A model generated the notes under the pieces. That model had not been told where the DNA came from. It was given only the letters and a program-made list of their open reading frames with translations, and searched no databases. From Streptomyces roseochromogenus subsp. oscitans DS 12.976 (lineage in GTDB: Bacteria > Actinomycetota > Actinomycetes > Streptomycetales > Streptomycetaceae), in contig NZ_CM002285.1 of NCBI RefSeq assembly GCF_000497445.1, positions 9,525,023-9,589,022 of the forward strand: DNA of 64,000 nucleotides. Reading direction: 5' to 3'. Positions 18,053 to 26,781 of this stretch are shown one piece after another. The translations under genes and the position numbers were made by a program. Position 1 is the stretch's first letter. Each line of letters begins with the position of its first letter.

Positions 18053-18991
18053 TCACCATGCGTTGATGGCCGGCACGTCGGGTTCGTGCTGCCGCCAGGA
18101 CTCATTGAGGCGTGCGAGCCGGTCCGCGGCGGCAACGCCGCGCAGGGACGCGACCTTGCCGTCGCTGACTTCGAACGCCACGGCGCCCACGACCCGGTCG
18201 TCGACCACGGCGAGGACGGCCGGGGAGCCGTTGACCAGCGCGATGTGGAACGCGGGGGAGCCGCCGGCCAGCCGCCGCTTCGCCGGCGTGGGCTTGAAGC
18301 CCGCCAGCATGTAGGAGGCGATGCGCTCGCGCGTGTTGTACCGCAGCAGCCGCCTGGCCAGTCCGTAGCCGTCCGAGACCGCGGTCGCGTCGGCGGTGAG
18401 CATCGCCACCAGCCGTTCGGTGCGGCCCGACACGGCGGCGACGAGGAACTCCTCGACGATCCGGCGCGCGGACGCGGGGTCCACCTCGTCGCCGCTGCGG
18501 CGCTCGGCGGCGATCCGGCGTCGGGCCCGGTGGACATGCTGCTGGCTCGCAGACTCGGTGATGTCGAGGATCCTGGCGATCTCGGCGTGGGTGTAGGAGA
18601 AGGCCTCGCGCAGGACGTAAGCGGCCCGCTCGATGGGCGAGAGGCGCTCCATGAGGGTCAGGACGGCCAAGGACACCGATTCGCGCTGCTCGAAGGTATC
18701 GGCCGGACCGAGCATCGGGTCACCCTCAAGCAGTGGCTCGGGCAGCCAGGCACCGGCCGCTCGCTCGTGGCGCGCCTGCGCCGAGCGGATCCGGTCGAGG
18801 CAGAGATTGGTGACGACCTTGGTCAGCCACGCTTCCGGCACCTCGACACGTTCCCGGTCCGCCGCCTGCCAGCGCAGGAACGCGTCCTGCACGGCGTCCT
18901 CGGCGTCGGCGGCCGAGCCGAGCAGACGGTACGCGAGCGAGGCCAGCCGGCCCCGGCTGGCCTCGAAGCGATCGATGGCTGCTCTGTCCAC
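18053..18991 (-). CDS. ECF41-type RNA polymerase sigma factor with SnoaL-like domain
   Basis: A 312-residue ECF sigma factor. Sigma region 2 reads LASLAYRLLGSAADAEDAVQ and AFLRWQ; region 4 reads LSPIERAAYVLREAFSYTHAE and ITESASQQHVHRARRR. A C-terminal SnoaL-like domain of about 120 residues follows, as in ECF41 sigma factors, where it modulates activity. The ECF41 DGGG signature is altered to DGYG here. The GTG start is 10 bp after the flavoprotein stop, so the two form an operon driven from 20226-20252. The partner flavoprotein suits ECF41 neighbourhoods, which often hold oxidoreductases or CMD proteins. Confidence 0.9.
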   Translation of the reverse strand: MDRAAIDRFEASRGRLASLAYRLLGSAADAEDAVQDAFLRWQAADRERVEVPEAWLTKVVTNLCLDRIRSAQARHERAAGAWLPEPLLEGDPMLGPADTFEQRESVSLAVLTLMERLSPIERAAYVLREAFSYTHAEIARILDITESASQQHVHRARRRIAAERRSGDEVDPASARRIVEEFLVAAVSGRTERLVAMLTADATAVSDGYGLARRLLRYNTRERIASYMLAGFKPTPAKRRLAGGSPAFHIALVNGSPAVLAVVDDRVVGAVAFEVSDGKVASLRGVAAADRLARLNESWRQHEPDVPAINAW

Positions 18992-19001
18992 GCGGAGCAG
19001 C

Positions 19002-20192
19002 CTATGCGGCGACCCTCACACTGGTGCGGTCAGGCGCGGTGGCCAGGCGGCGCTTGCGCTTGGGCATGCCGAGGGTCGGGTGGGCGATGCTCCACCCAGC
19101 CCCTTTGAGGATGCCCGACTTGAGCCACGCGGCGGTGCGGCCGCCCAGGTACCAGGACTTCGACCGGACGTCCCCGTCCACCATCTGGAAGATCGCGTCC
19201 CGCCGCCCGAGGCTGATGTGATTGCCGTGGTACTTCAGCCCGGTGGTCGGGACCTCGCTGCCCGTCAGCCGTGCGATGATCGCGGCGGTCGCCTGCATGT
19301 TGGTGTAGCCGGCCGAGGCGCAGGACATCGGCAGCGGCCGGCCGTTCTCGCCGATCGCGTAGGCGCAGTCACCGGCGGCGTAGACGTCCGGGTGCGAGAC
19401 CGAGCGCGTGGTGCGGTCGACGACGATCTGGCCGGTCTCGGCGACCTCCAGGCCGCTGGCGGCCGCGATGGGGTGCACGACGAACCCGGCCGACCACACG
19501 GTCACGTCGGCCGGGATGGACGTACCGTCAGCGGCGATCGCCCGTGTCGGCTCGACGGCTTCGATGCCGGTGTGCTCGTGGACGGTGATGCCGAGTCGGT
19601 CGAAGGCCTGGCGCAGGTGACGGCGGGCCTTCGGGGAGAGCCAGGCGCCCAGCTCGCCGCGGGCGGCGAGTACGACCGAGAGGTCAGGCCGGGACTCGGC
19701 GAACTCGGTGGCGGTCTCGATGCCGGTCAGCCCCTCACCGACGACCAGCACGGTGCCACCCTCGCGCAGGTTGGCCAGGCGCTCGCGCAGACGCAGCGCC
19801 GAGGACAGGCCGGTCACATCGAAGGCGTACTCGGCCACGCCGGGGACGTCATGGTGAGCTACGGAGCTGCCGAGCGCGTAGAGGAGCGTGTCATACACGA
19901 GCTCGCCGTCGCCGTCCTCGCCGGTCACGGCGACGGTCCTGCGCTCGGGGTCGACGCCGGTGACGCGCGCCAGGCGCAGCCGCACCCCGGTGCCCGCGAA
20001 TACGTCGGCGAGCTTGCGGAACGCGAGGTCCTGGCCGATCGCGAGCTGGTGGAGCCGCATCCGCTCAACGAAGTCGGGCACGGCATTGACGACGGTGATC
20101 TCAGTGTCGGCGCGGGAGAGCCGGCGGGCCAGGTTTCCGGCGGCGAAGGCCCCGGCGTATCCAGCGCCGAGTACCACGATGCGGTGCTTCAT
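19002..20192 (-). CDS. FAD-dependent NADH dehydrogenase-like oxidoreductase
   Basis: A 396-residue pyridine-nucleotide/FAD oxidoreductase of the NDH-2 group. The FAD-binding motif is VVLGAGYAGAFAAGNLARRL at the N terminus, the NAD(H) motif is LVVGEGLTGIETATEFAE near residue 150, and DVYAAGDCAYA is the late FAD-contact motif. No membrane anchor is seen. Start at the ATG at 20192; AGGAGC precedes it. First gene of the operon with the ECF41 sigma gene; the promoter at 20226-20252 matches the sigma factor's expected recognition site. Confidence 0.9.
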   Translation of the reverse strand: MKHRIVVLGAGYAGAFAAGNLARRLSRADTEITVVNAVPDFVERMRLHQLAIGQDLAFRKLADVFAGTGVRLRLARVTGVDPERRTVAVTGEDGDGELVYDTLLYALGSSVAHHDVPGVAEYAFDVTGLSSALRLRERLANLREGGTVLVVGEGLTGIETATEFAESRPDLSVVLAARGELGAWLSPKARRHLRQAFDRLGITVHEHTGIEAVEPTRAIAADGTSIPADVTVWSAGFVVHPIAAASGLEVAETGQIVVDRTTRSVSHPDVYAAGDCAYAIGENGRPLPMSCASAGYTNMQATAAIIARLTGSEVPTTGLKYHGNHISLGRRDAIFQMVDGDVRSKSWYLGGRTAAWLKSGILKGAGWSIAHPTLGMPKRKRRLATAPDRTSVRVAA

Positions 20193-20225
20193 GGCGTTGC
20201 TCCTGTCTCGTTCACGTGCCCCTTG

Positions 20226-20252
20226 AACGAGACGGCGCCCCGATTACTGACA
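20226..20252 (-). promoter_or_regulatory. ECF41-type promoter of flavoprotein/sigma operon
   Basis: On the minus strand TGTCAGT (20246-20252) and CGTT (20226-20229) are separated by exactly 16 nt, close to the published ECF41 consensus TGTCACA-N16-CGTC. Ten nt further upstream is the inverted repeat at 20263-20276. Same geometry as the promoters at 30920 and 30981. Confidence 0.7.
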
Positions 20253-20262
20253 GAGGCCGGGT

Positions 20263-20276
20263 GTGACGTGGGTCAC
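20263..20276. promoter_or_regulatory. GTGAC-N4-GTCAC inverted repeat upstream of ECF41 promoter
   Basis: A perfect 5-bp inverted repeat with a 4-nt spacer, placed 10 nt upstream of the -35 element. The same repeat stands at 30957-30970 with the same 10-nt spacing to two divergent promoters. This argues for a specific upstream binding site, not an accident. Confidence 0.6.
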
Positions 20277-20551
20277 CGAACTCAGACGAGTGGCTGAGCC
20301 TCCGACAGGCGCTTGGGCCTGTCTTGGGCAGTCGAAACGGGGCGATGGCCAACTACGGATCGAGATGGCCAACTATCAGTCGCGTCACAGAACTCGAACA
20401 GCCGCTGACCGCGGTGCCTCCCGAAGTGGTGAACATCTGCTGTCCGTTCTGGCTCTGGCCCACTTCGTGTGGCGCGGTCGCTGTGCGTGACGGCGGCAAT
20501 ATGATCTCCATGTCGGTCGTGAGGAAGTGGGCTCGAAGCTACGGTGCAGTG

Positions 20552-21136
20552 ATGAGCAATGACTCCCTCCTCGGCCGCGCCGTCCGTCTCGTCCCACTGT
20601 CCGTCGACCACGCCGAAGCGCTCTTTCCCTCTGCGTCGGATCCCGAGGTCTGGCAGTGGATGCCCCGACCTCGGCCCGGCTCTCTGGAAGAGATGCAGGC
20701 GATGATCAGCCAGATGCTGACGGGCCGAGCCCGGCGGTGCTTCGCGGTCCAGCGTCTGACGGACGAGGCGGTGATCGGTTCGACCAGTCTGTATGAGCTC
20801 GACCTGGCTGAGGGCCGAGCGGAGATTGGTGCGACCTGGTTCGATCGTTCTTGCTGGGGCGGCCCTTATAACGCCGAGTCGAAGCTGCTGCTTTTCGGGT
20901 ACGCCTTTGACGATCTGGGCCTTGCCCGAATTGCCTTGCGCACCGACAACCTCAACGTGCGGTCCCAGCAGGCCCTGACACGGTTGGGTCTCGCCTATGA
21001 AGGGACGCTGCGCAGCCACATGGTGCGCCAGGACGGCACGCGCCGTGATTCGCTGTACTACAGCGTGCTCGCGGACGAGTGGCCCTCTTTGCGTGACAAG
21101 CTGCTCACTCGGGTTACGGCCAAAGCCACTGTCTGA
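20552..21136 (+). CDS. GNAT family acetyltransferase
   Basis: A 194-residue GNAT protein of the RimJ/RimL-like type: RAVRLVPLSVDHAEALFPSA, VIGSTSLYELD, then the acetyl-CoA region (GGPYNAESKLLLFGYAFDDL), RTDNLNVRSQQALTRLG and LAYEGTLR. The ATG at 20552 lacks a ribosome site but has TACGGT 6 nt upstream, so the mRNA may be leaderless. The open frame reaches back to 20324 without family similarity. Its 3' end abuts the ISL3 remnant, so the last residues may have been altered by that insertion. Substrate unknown. Confidence 0.85.
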   Translation: MSNDSLLGRAVRLVPLSVDHAEALFPSASDPEVWQWMPRPRPGSLEEMQAMISQMLTGRARRCFAVQRLTDEAVIGSTSLYELDLAEGRAEIGATWFDRSCWGGPYNAESKLLLFGYAFDDLGLARIALRTDNLNVRSQQALTRLGLAYEGTLRSHMVRQDGTRRDSLYYSVLADEWPSLRDKLLTRVTAKATV

Positions 21137-21149
21137 TCGTGCGCTGCCG

Positions 21150-22035
21150 TCACGGAGCGAGGAGGACCCGTTTCCGCAGGAGAGCAAAGCCGGCGCGGCC
21201 GAACATTTGGCGCTTGAGCATCTTGATCCGGTTGACGTGGCCTTCGACGACGCCGGAGTTCCAGGGCAGTGTGAGGCCGGCGGTGACAGCGTCGAGGTCG
21301 CGTTCGAGGTGCTGCGCGAAGTGCCGGAGGCTGGGCAGGTTGGTAGTGGAGGTGGCGGCTTCGATCCAGGTCGGCAGCTGGTCGCCTCGGAGGTGGGCGA
21401 CCATGTGGCCGAAGGAGCGCACGTGCTCGGAGAGTGCCGCCAGTTCGGAGCATTTGGCTAGGACGGCTTTGAGCTGGAGCCGGTCGGCTTCGGGCAGGGC
21501 ATCGGGGTGGGTGAGCAGCCAGCGCGTGACGGCGCGGGCCGACGGCGGGCGGGGGCCGACCGGTTGGGGCTTGCCGCGAAGATTCCTGCTGACGTAGTCG
21601 CGGACGCCGGCGTAGCCGCGGGGATAGCCCTGTTCCTTGATCTCCCCCCATAGTTTCCAGGCGTTGGTGCAGCCTTCCTGCCAGCGCTGATCGAGGTAGG
21701 GCTTGTAGGCGTCGAGGCTGGTCGCACGGTTTTGCCACTGACTGGTGAACATCTCCTCCGGGGTGGTGGCGCGGGAGAAGCGCAGGATCGTGTTGAGGGT
21801 CATCCCGAGTTGCCGGACGACGGACCGCTTGCTGTGACCGGCGGCGACGAGAGCGTGGATGGTGGCGTGCTTGGCGCGGGTGCGCTCGGCGAACCGGTGC
21901 CCTGTCGGCCAGGGCGATGACGCGGTCGGCTCCGGCTCCTTCTGGGGTTCCTCCGGCTGCTCCGGCGTGGGCCGTAAGCAGCCGCGGTGCCGGTAGACGC
22001 ACTTCTCGGCGGCTTCGCCCAGGTTGTGCCAGAGA
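21150..22035 (-). pseudogene. ISL3 transposase, 3' exon
   Basis: The C-terminal part of an ISL3-family transposase: LWHNLGEAAEKCVYRHRGC, an HTH-like RAKHATIHALVAAGHSKRSV, and the C-terminal DDE part PWNSGVVEGHVNRIKMLKRQ followed by MFGRAGFALLRKR. The Glu of VVEGHVN is the expected third acidic catalytic residue. The reading frame itself is intact, but it has no start of its own and depends on splicing of the intron immediately upstream. Its apparent start codons lie in intron sequence. Confidence 0.88.
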
Positions 22036-22097
22036 GTACTGGTGGGCCGTCGGCGAGATGCCTGCTGAGCAGGCCCTTTTCCCACGGCCCCCAGCCC

Positions 22098-22133
22098 GAA
22101 CGACGCGTGCGACTTTCACCGCACGTCGCTCTC
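22098..22133 (-). ncRNA. Group II intron domain V
   Basis: The minus strand reads GAGAGCGACGTGCGGTGAAA and continues GTCGCACGCGTCGTTC: a 36-nt hairpin with the catalytic AGC triad near its 5' base, a GTGAAAG loop region and complementary CGACG/CGTCG arms. This is the most conserved part of group II introns and lies where expected, 60 nt from the 3' splice site. Confidence 0.88.
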
Positions 22134-22262
22134 CGGTGACTACTCCGTGAGTGCTGGCACAGGTCTTGCGCCGTGGATGTCCGCATGACAACTTCCGCAG
22201 ACCACGAGGGTTTTGCGGTGTCGTGCGGCCATGAGATCTGCCCACGGCGGCCGGTTCCCGGA

Positions 22263-23924
22263 TCATCCGAGGTCGGCGAGCTTGGCGACGTGGTGGACTT
22301 CCACCTCGTCAACGCGTCCGCATGCCTCGCACCGTCCGGCCAGGAGCCGGGTAACCAGCTCCTTGCGTTTGGTGTTGACCGGGGCCAGCCGACGGTCGGT
22401 GATGACCGTCTTCTTGTTCTGTCGCAGCGGGATCCCGCCGAACCGTCCGACCAGTGGTTTCCTGCCGGTGCGTTCGACGCGGGCCTCGAAGCATTTGCGC
22501 GGCCCGTGCGGTGTGTCGATGGTGGCCGCGTACTTGCGGGCCATCTTCGACACCGACGAGCGGTGCTTGTTGGCAAGCGTCATGAGCATCGAGGTCTCCA
22601 TGACCCATTGCAGCCGGGCGAGTCGGAAGACGTCGCCGGCCATCAGGTAGTATTGGACGACGCCGCGGTACTCCGACCCGTAGGTGCTGATGATGACGTG
22701 GTCGTCCTGGTTCAGCAGCTCGGGCCGACGCGCGGGTTTCCCGCGCTCCTTGTACTGGGCCTGCTTGGCGGATACCACCGAACGAGGGACACGCAGACCG
22801 ATAGTCCCATTGACAGAGCGTCGTCTGCCGGAAACCTTGCGGTCGTTGTGAAGCACGGTGATGTCGTAGCCGAGAAACCTCGCCGCCCTGGTCCGGGCGT
22901 GCGTGATGAGGGTCTTCTCCGGCGACAGTCCCAGCTTGAGATCATCCCGAAGGAACCGTGCCAGGCGCTCTTTGATTTCTTCGGCTTCCGCCTTTGGTCC
23001 GGCAAACCCGAGGAGGGTGTCATCGGCGTAGCGCGCATACCTCAGCCGCCGGTAGCCGGGATCCTGAGTATCCATGCTGGGCATGCTGTGGAGTTGCTTG
23101 CGCAGTTCCCGCACTTTGGTGTGGTCGCCGCGCTTGCGGGCGCTTGCCATTGCCGCCCACACCCGGTGAAAGGCGCGGTTCGGCTTCCTGACTTTCCCCC
23201 GGGTGTACTCCGGGATAAGAACCTTCTCGATGTACTCGTCCATCTTGTGCAGGTAGATGTTGGACAAGATCGGTGAAAAAACTCCGCCTTGCGGACTTCC
23301 GCTGTGCGTGGCGTTCCAGACCCAGTCCTCCATGTATCCGGCCCTGAGCATGTTCCGCATCAGCCGTAGGAACCGGTTGTCGTGGATCTTTTCGCCCAGG
23401 ATCCGCAGCATGACCTCATGGTCAAGCTGGTCGAAACACTGAGCGATGTCACCCTCGATGAACCAGACTGTCCCGGTCCAGGTGTTGACCACATCGCGCA
23501 AAGCGGTGTGGCAGCCCAGGCGAGGACGGAAACCGTGCGAGGAGTCGGAGAACGTCGGCTCGTAATACGCCTCAAGAAGCAGGCGAATCACCTCACCGAC
23601 GAGCTTGTCACTCCAGGGCGGCAGGCCCAGCGGTCGCAGCTTCGTACTGCCCCGCCCCTTCGGGATGTAGACCCTGCGAGCCGGGCTCCACCGGTAACGC
23701 TCGTGGCGCAGCGCGTCGATGACGTGCTCGATCTTGCCCAGCGACATGCCGTCCACGGTCTCCCCGTTGACCCCGGGCGTCATCGCTCCCTTGTTGGAGT
23801 ACAAACGTCCGTAAGCCAGCAGATACAACTGCGGATTGAAGAGCTGTCGATACAGTTCACTGCACGGCAGGCCGCGCCTGCCGCGTTCACGGAGGACACC
23901 CAGCACCGTTTCGGCGCTCTGCAT
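22263..23924 (-). CDS. Group II intron reverse transcriptase/maturase, HNH domain cut short
   Basis: A 553-residue intron-encoded protein. The RT domain includes YIPKGRGSTKLRPLGLPPW, GFRPRLGCHTAL, GSPQGGVFSPIL at about 209 and the active-site YADD at 299-302; a maturase (X) domain follows. The C terminus enters an HNH endonuclease domain (CEACG, then VHH) but stops at a TGA (22263-22265). The same frame then continues through the rest of a normal HNH domain (RKTLVVCGSCHADIHGARP) to a TAG at 22140-22142. Reverse transcription and splicing functions could survive; DNA cleavage by HNH should be lost or need readthrough. Confidence 0.92.
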   Translation of the reverse strand: MQSAETVLGVLRERGRRGLPCSELYRQLFNPQLYLLAYGRLYSNKGAMTPGVNGETVDGMSLGKIEHVIDALRHERYRWSPARRVYIPKGRGSTKLRPLGLPPWSDKLVGEVIRLLLEAYYEPTFSDSSHGFRPRLGCHTALRDVVNTWTGTVWFIEGDIAQCFDQLDHEVMLRILGEKIHDNRFLRLMRNMLRAGYMEDWVWNATHSGSPQGGVFSPILSNIYLHKMDEYIEKVLIPEYTRGKVRKPNRAFHRVWAAMASARKRGDHTKVRELRKQLHSMPSMDTQDPGYRRLRYARYADDTLLGFAGPKAEAEEIKERLARFLRDDLKLGLSPEKTLITHARTRAARFLGYDITVLHNDRKVSGRRRSVNGTIGLRVPRSVVSAKQAQYKERGKPARRPELLNQDDHVIISTYGSEYRGVVQYYLMAGDVFRLARLQWVMETSMLMTLANKHRSSVSKMARKYAATIDTPHGPRKCFEARVERTGRKPLVGRFGGIPLRQNKKTVITDRRLAPVNTKRKELVTRLLAGRCEACGRVDEVEVHHVAKLADLG

Positions 23925-24461
23925 TACGCATACCTCCCGGCTCTGTGGTGTCCGATCACCTGGCCCCCTTCGCCCGATGCAGACGGCTTTCCCGTCTTCC
24001 TTGGCCAGTCGTGACTCCGGCGACTACTACGGAGCCTCCGTCGCCTTAGGAAGATCTCCTCCCTTAGGCGATCCCATGTTCGTCCTTGTCGTACGTCCTA
24101 GCGTGATTTAGGTGCCTCATTCATCTCCTTGAATGCCCTCGCTGGGCATCGCTCCACACTCCGGAGGTTGCGTCGGCCACTGGCATCAAGCCGTCGCAGG
24201 ATGCGGCGTCGGTGTTAGGCATCTTTCCGACGGACTTGACCTTCAGTCTTCTGGAGATTGAGGTTCAGACAATCCAGCTTTCACCGTGTCACGCGGGTCC
24301 CTCGACGCCCCGTCTCTAATGCCTGAGCCCGGCTGTCGATTTTCTGGCATGCTGCGGTCCCCGTCACCGTTTCCGGATTAGGTAAGCCATCAGACCCAAG
24401 AACCTCCCTCCAAATTCTTCCCGACTGAATCGGGGATACGACAAGGCGCCTCATGGCGCAC

Positions 24462-25173
24462 TGCCACCGATCAGCGACCTGGAGAGCCTGCGGGGCTCCG
24501 CGGGTGGCGCCCTCGGCGAAGAAGGGAGCCCGGTCACGGCAGACGATCTCGATGCCGGGCCGCTCGGCGAGCCAGGCCGCGAGTGTGTCCGCCTCCCGGT
24601 CGGGAAGAAGGTCGACCGGGCGACGTGTCTCGACGTCGACGAGCACGGCTCCGTAGACACGGCCCTTGCGCTGGGCGTACTCGTCCACACCGACCACCCG
24701 GGGCGCGGTGGCGACGGGATCCGGAAGCGAGGCAATCAGCCTCAGCAGGGTGTTCCGGCTGACCGGAACCTTGAAGGCGTCCGTCATCCGGGCGCCGGCC
24801 CGGCCCGCGAGCGCGAGACCGACCGACACCAGCGTCGACCGCAGCCGCTCGGTCCGTCGCCCGAACCTGCGGGTAAGGCCGGGTACTTGCTCGGCGAAGG
24901 TCTTGCGCTCGCAGGATTCTTCCTCGCAGACGAAGCGCCGCACCCGCAACCACACAACGACGAACTTCCCCGAGTCGGCAGATCACGAGGGAACCGCAGG
25001 TAGGAGCCGTGTATCCGCCCCGACCAGCATCCACACCCCGGACAGGCCGCCCGTCCTGCAGTCGTACGGGCCCCGACCCGGACGACCGCGTCGGTCACCT
25101 CGACCGACTCCACCAACACGCCCTCGACCGAGGAGAACAGCAGCTCGTCCAGCTCCGGCAACACTTCGTTCAC
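24462..25173 (-). pseudogene. ISL3 transposase, 5' exon with frameshift
   Basis: The N-terminal part of the ISL3 transposase. The GTG at 25173 opens with VNEVLPELDELLF and leads to the zinc-ribbon-like RAACPGCGCWSGRIHGSYLR. Near 24975 one base is missing; the next frame continues [33 protein letters not shown], the first catalytic Asp in [13 protein letters not shown], and [20 protein letters not shown]. It ends exactly at the intron's 5' splice site. Because of the shift, splicing alone would not give a full-length transposase. Confidence 0.85.
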
Positions 25174-25838
25174 GGCGCAGGACTGTCGACCACACCACCA
25201 TCCAGCCGGGCGATTTTCGGGCGAACGCAACCGCCATCGCACGAAGATCAACAGTCACACTGCGTACGCGACCACAAGAAGTGGACCAGAGCCCGTTCTC
25301 GTGAACAAAGCCAATCACGGGAGCTCGCTGGCTGGGCTCATGAACACGACCTGGAACATGAATACCGACAAGCTTCCTGCCGACTGACGGGGCCCCTGGT
25401 CGGAGTTGACCCGCGAAAGCGCCACTGCGCACCGCGAGGGGACCGGGGCCCAGCCACCTCGGATCCCCCGGACGCGGACTCAGCTCATCCCCGCGATCGG
25501 CACCGGCGTCGGCTTCTCCGGTATGGGGGATGCTGATCGCGCCGGGATGAGCTGCCACGCACGTCGAGCCGATCGCGGGCGGGTCCTGTTCCCGGCCTTG
25601 CGGCCAGGATCGCGTTGAGCCGGGCGGCCGTGTCCGGGAAGGGCACCCCGTCGTATGGCACGTCCCGTCCCGTTGGCGTGGGGAGCGAGGCGTGCAGTGG
25701 GCTTGTGACCGTCACATCGGACCGGAGCACGAACTGGGTAGCCCGAGGCCCGCGGCGGAGATCTCGCAGGCGCGTTGAGAAGAAGGCTGTTCATGGAGGC
25801 GACGCGGTGCGCGCCGTCGATCAGGAAGAGGCTCACCC
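25174..25838. other. Region with unidentified coding scraps
   Basis: No intact gene. On the minus strand between about 25500 and 25860 the frames contain protein-like pieces (SLFLIDGAHRVASMNSLLLN, then in another frame VTSPLHASLPTPTGRDVPYD) that look like a gene broken by frameshifts; the family is not recognised. The part next to 25174 may include the ISL3 right end. Confidence 0.35.
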
Positions 25839-26514
25839 TCAGGGCCGGCATACGGGCTCGATCCACGATGGGGTCGTTGCGTCCTGTACCTCGGCCGGAG
25901 GATTGATCAGGCGGGCCGGTGGCTGTTCGATATGGGCCAGGCACGACTCCAGGTACCGGCGGAACCCACCCTTCGCGCGGCGGGGACCGGGGGAGTCGGG
26001 TGAGGTCTGACGCTGCCTGAAGCCTCGGGGCGAATCGGTCGGCTGGGCGGCACGATTTCCGGGTGATACAGGGCGTGGTCGCGCGAGGCGGGCTCGGTAG
26101 GCGGCCTGGCGGCCGTGGAGCAGAATTCGCGGGCGCGGCCGGTCTTCGCCAGCTCGAACCGCTTGCCGCACGTCTCCCTCGCGCAGCGGTGCAAAGCCGG
26201 TACCTGGGAACGGACTTCCCACAACAGAGCAGAAAAGCGGGGACCACCGCGCGAGCGCAGATCTTCAAGTAGCGCCAGGCCGTCTGGGGACTCCTTAATC
26301 CGCTGGAGGATCTCCGCCACGGCGCCTTCCACAACGGAGGCCGTCAGGCCGTGCATCCGGGCGATCTGGTCGGCGTGAAGTCCATGGACAAACGCCGAGA
26401 GCAGCCGAGTTCGCCGGGCTTGAGGAGTGCGCGCAGCGCGCCGTCCAGCAGGGGCTCGCCGACGTGCCGGGACACCGGGTCCCGGTCGGGCCCGTAGACT
26501 TTGCGCCGCTTCAC
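25839..26514 (-). pseudogene. HTH/zinc-finger protein pseudogene
   Basis: The GTG at 26514 has GGAGGAGA upstream and reads VKRRKVYGPDRDPVSRHVGE and LLDGALRALLKPGEL. A frameshift near 26415 is needed to continue with RLLSAFVHGLHADQIARMHG and an HTH-like ASVVEGAVAEILQRI. A zinc-binding segment follows (CARETCGKRFELAKTGRARE, FCS). A second shift near 26100 leads to RQAAYRARLARP and the stop at 25839. The pattern C..C..FCS..(C)RQAAYRAR resembles small actinobacterial zinc-finger regulators. Two lesions make it inactive. Confidence 0.6.
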
Positions 26515-26781
26515 CGGGTCTCCTCCGCCGTCTCGCTTCCTGCCATCGCTCCGTCAGCCGGCGTCGCCGCGCAGGGTTCAGCGACCACTGCGTTCGGCGC
26601 TGGGACCGACAAGGGTTTGGCCGTCCCGACGTGACTACCAACGGAGAGCGCCTGCCGGATGCCACGGACTAGGGCCGCCACTAGATGATCAATTCCAAGA
26701 GGTCAGTGGTCGTCTGCGGTGAGCGAGCGCATGACGGGGTGGCGCTTTGGTTGCTGCGCAGGGCTGTGCCGGGCGGATCGG

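Larger units (their letters stand above)
22036..24461 (-). mobile_element. Group II intron, 2,426 bp
   Basis: The intron begins GTGCG at 24461 (consensus GUGYG) and ends AGTAC at 22036 (consensus AY). It has an RT/maturase frame in the domain IV position, a recognisable domain V at 22098-22133 and a domain VI-like stem with GGGCCGT and ACGGCCC arms close to the 3' end. Excision restores the host transposase frame precisely, which independently supports the boundaries. About 540 nt precede the ORF (domains I-III). EBS/IBS pairings were not resolved, beyond a possible 5-bp match of TGCCA with the last exon bases. Confidence 0.9.
21150..25173 (-). mobile_element. ISL3-family element split by a group II intron
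   Basis: One ISL3-type transposase gene on the minus strand, its 5' part at 24462-25173 and 3' part at 21150-22035, is interrupted by a group II intron. Joining the two parts at the predicted splice site restores one frame (DRWHLWHNLGEAAEKC), giving about 532 codons, normal for ISL3. A one-base deletion near 24975 still breaks the 5' part. Terminal repeats were not found with confidence, so the span given covers only the gene. The left side touches the GNAT gene. Confidence 0.85.

Noticed and set aside
18633..20297. A 554-codon plus-strand frame
   Set aside because: Antisense to the ECF41 sigma and flavoprotein genes.
22173..23276. A 367-codon plus-strand frame
   Set aside because: It is antisense to the group II intron maturase, whose RT motifs are unmistakable.
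24181..24188. EBS1 of the group II intron
   Set aside because: TGCCA could pair with the last five exon bases, but with no fold of domain I this is not strong enough to list as a feature.
21120..25320. Terminal inverted repeats of the ISL3 element
   Set aside because: Partial matches such as ACTGT..TGATC..GTGCG near 21128 and 25250 were seen but are too weak to fix the ends; GGCTTTGTTCACGA near 25300 has no partner on the left.
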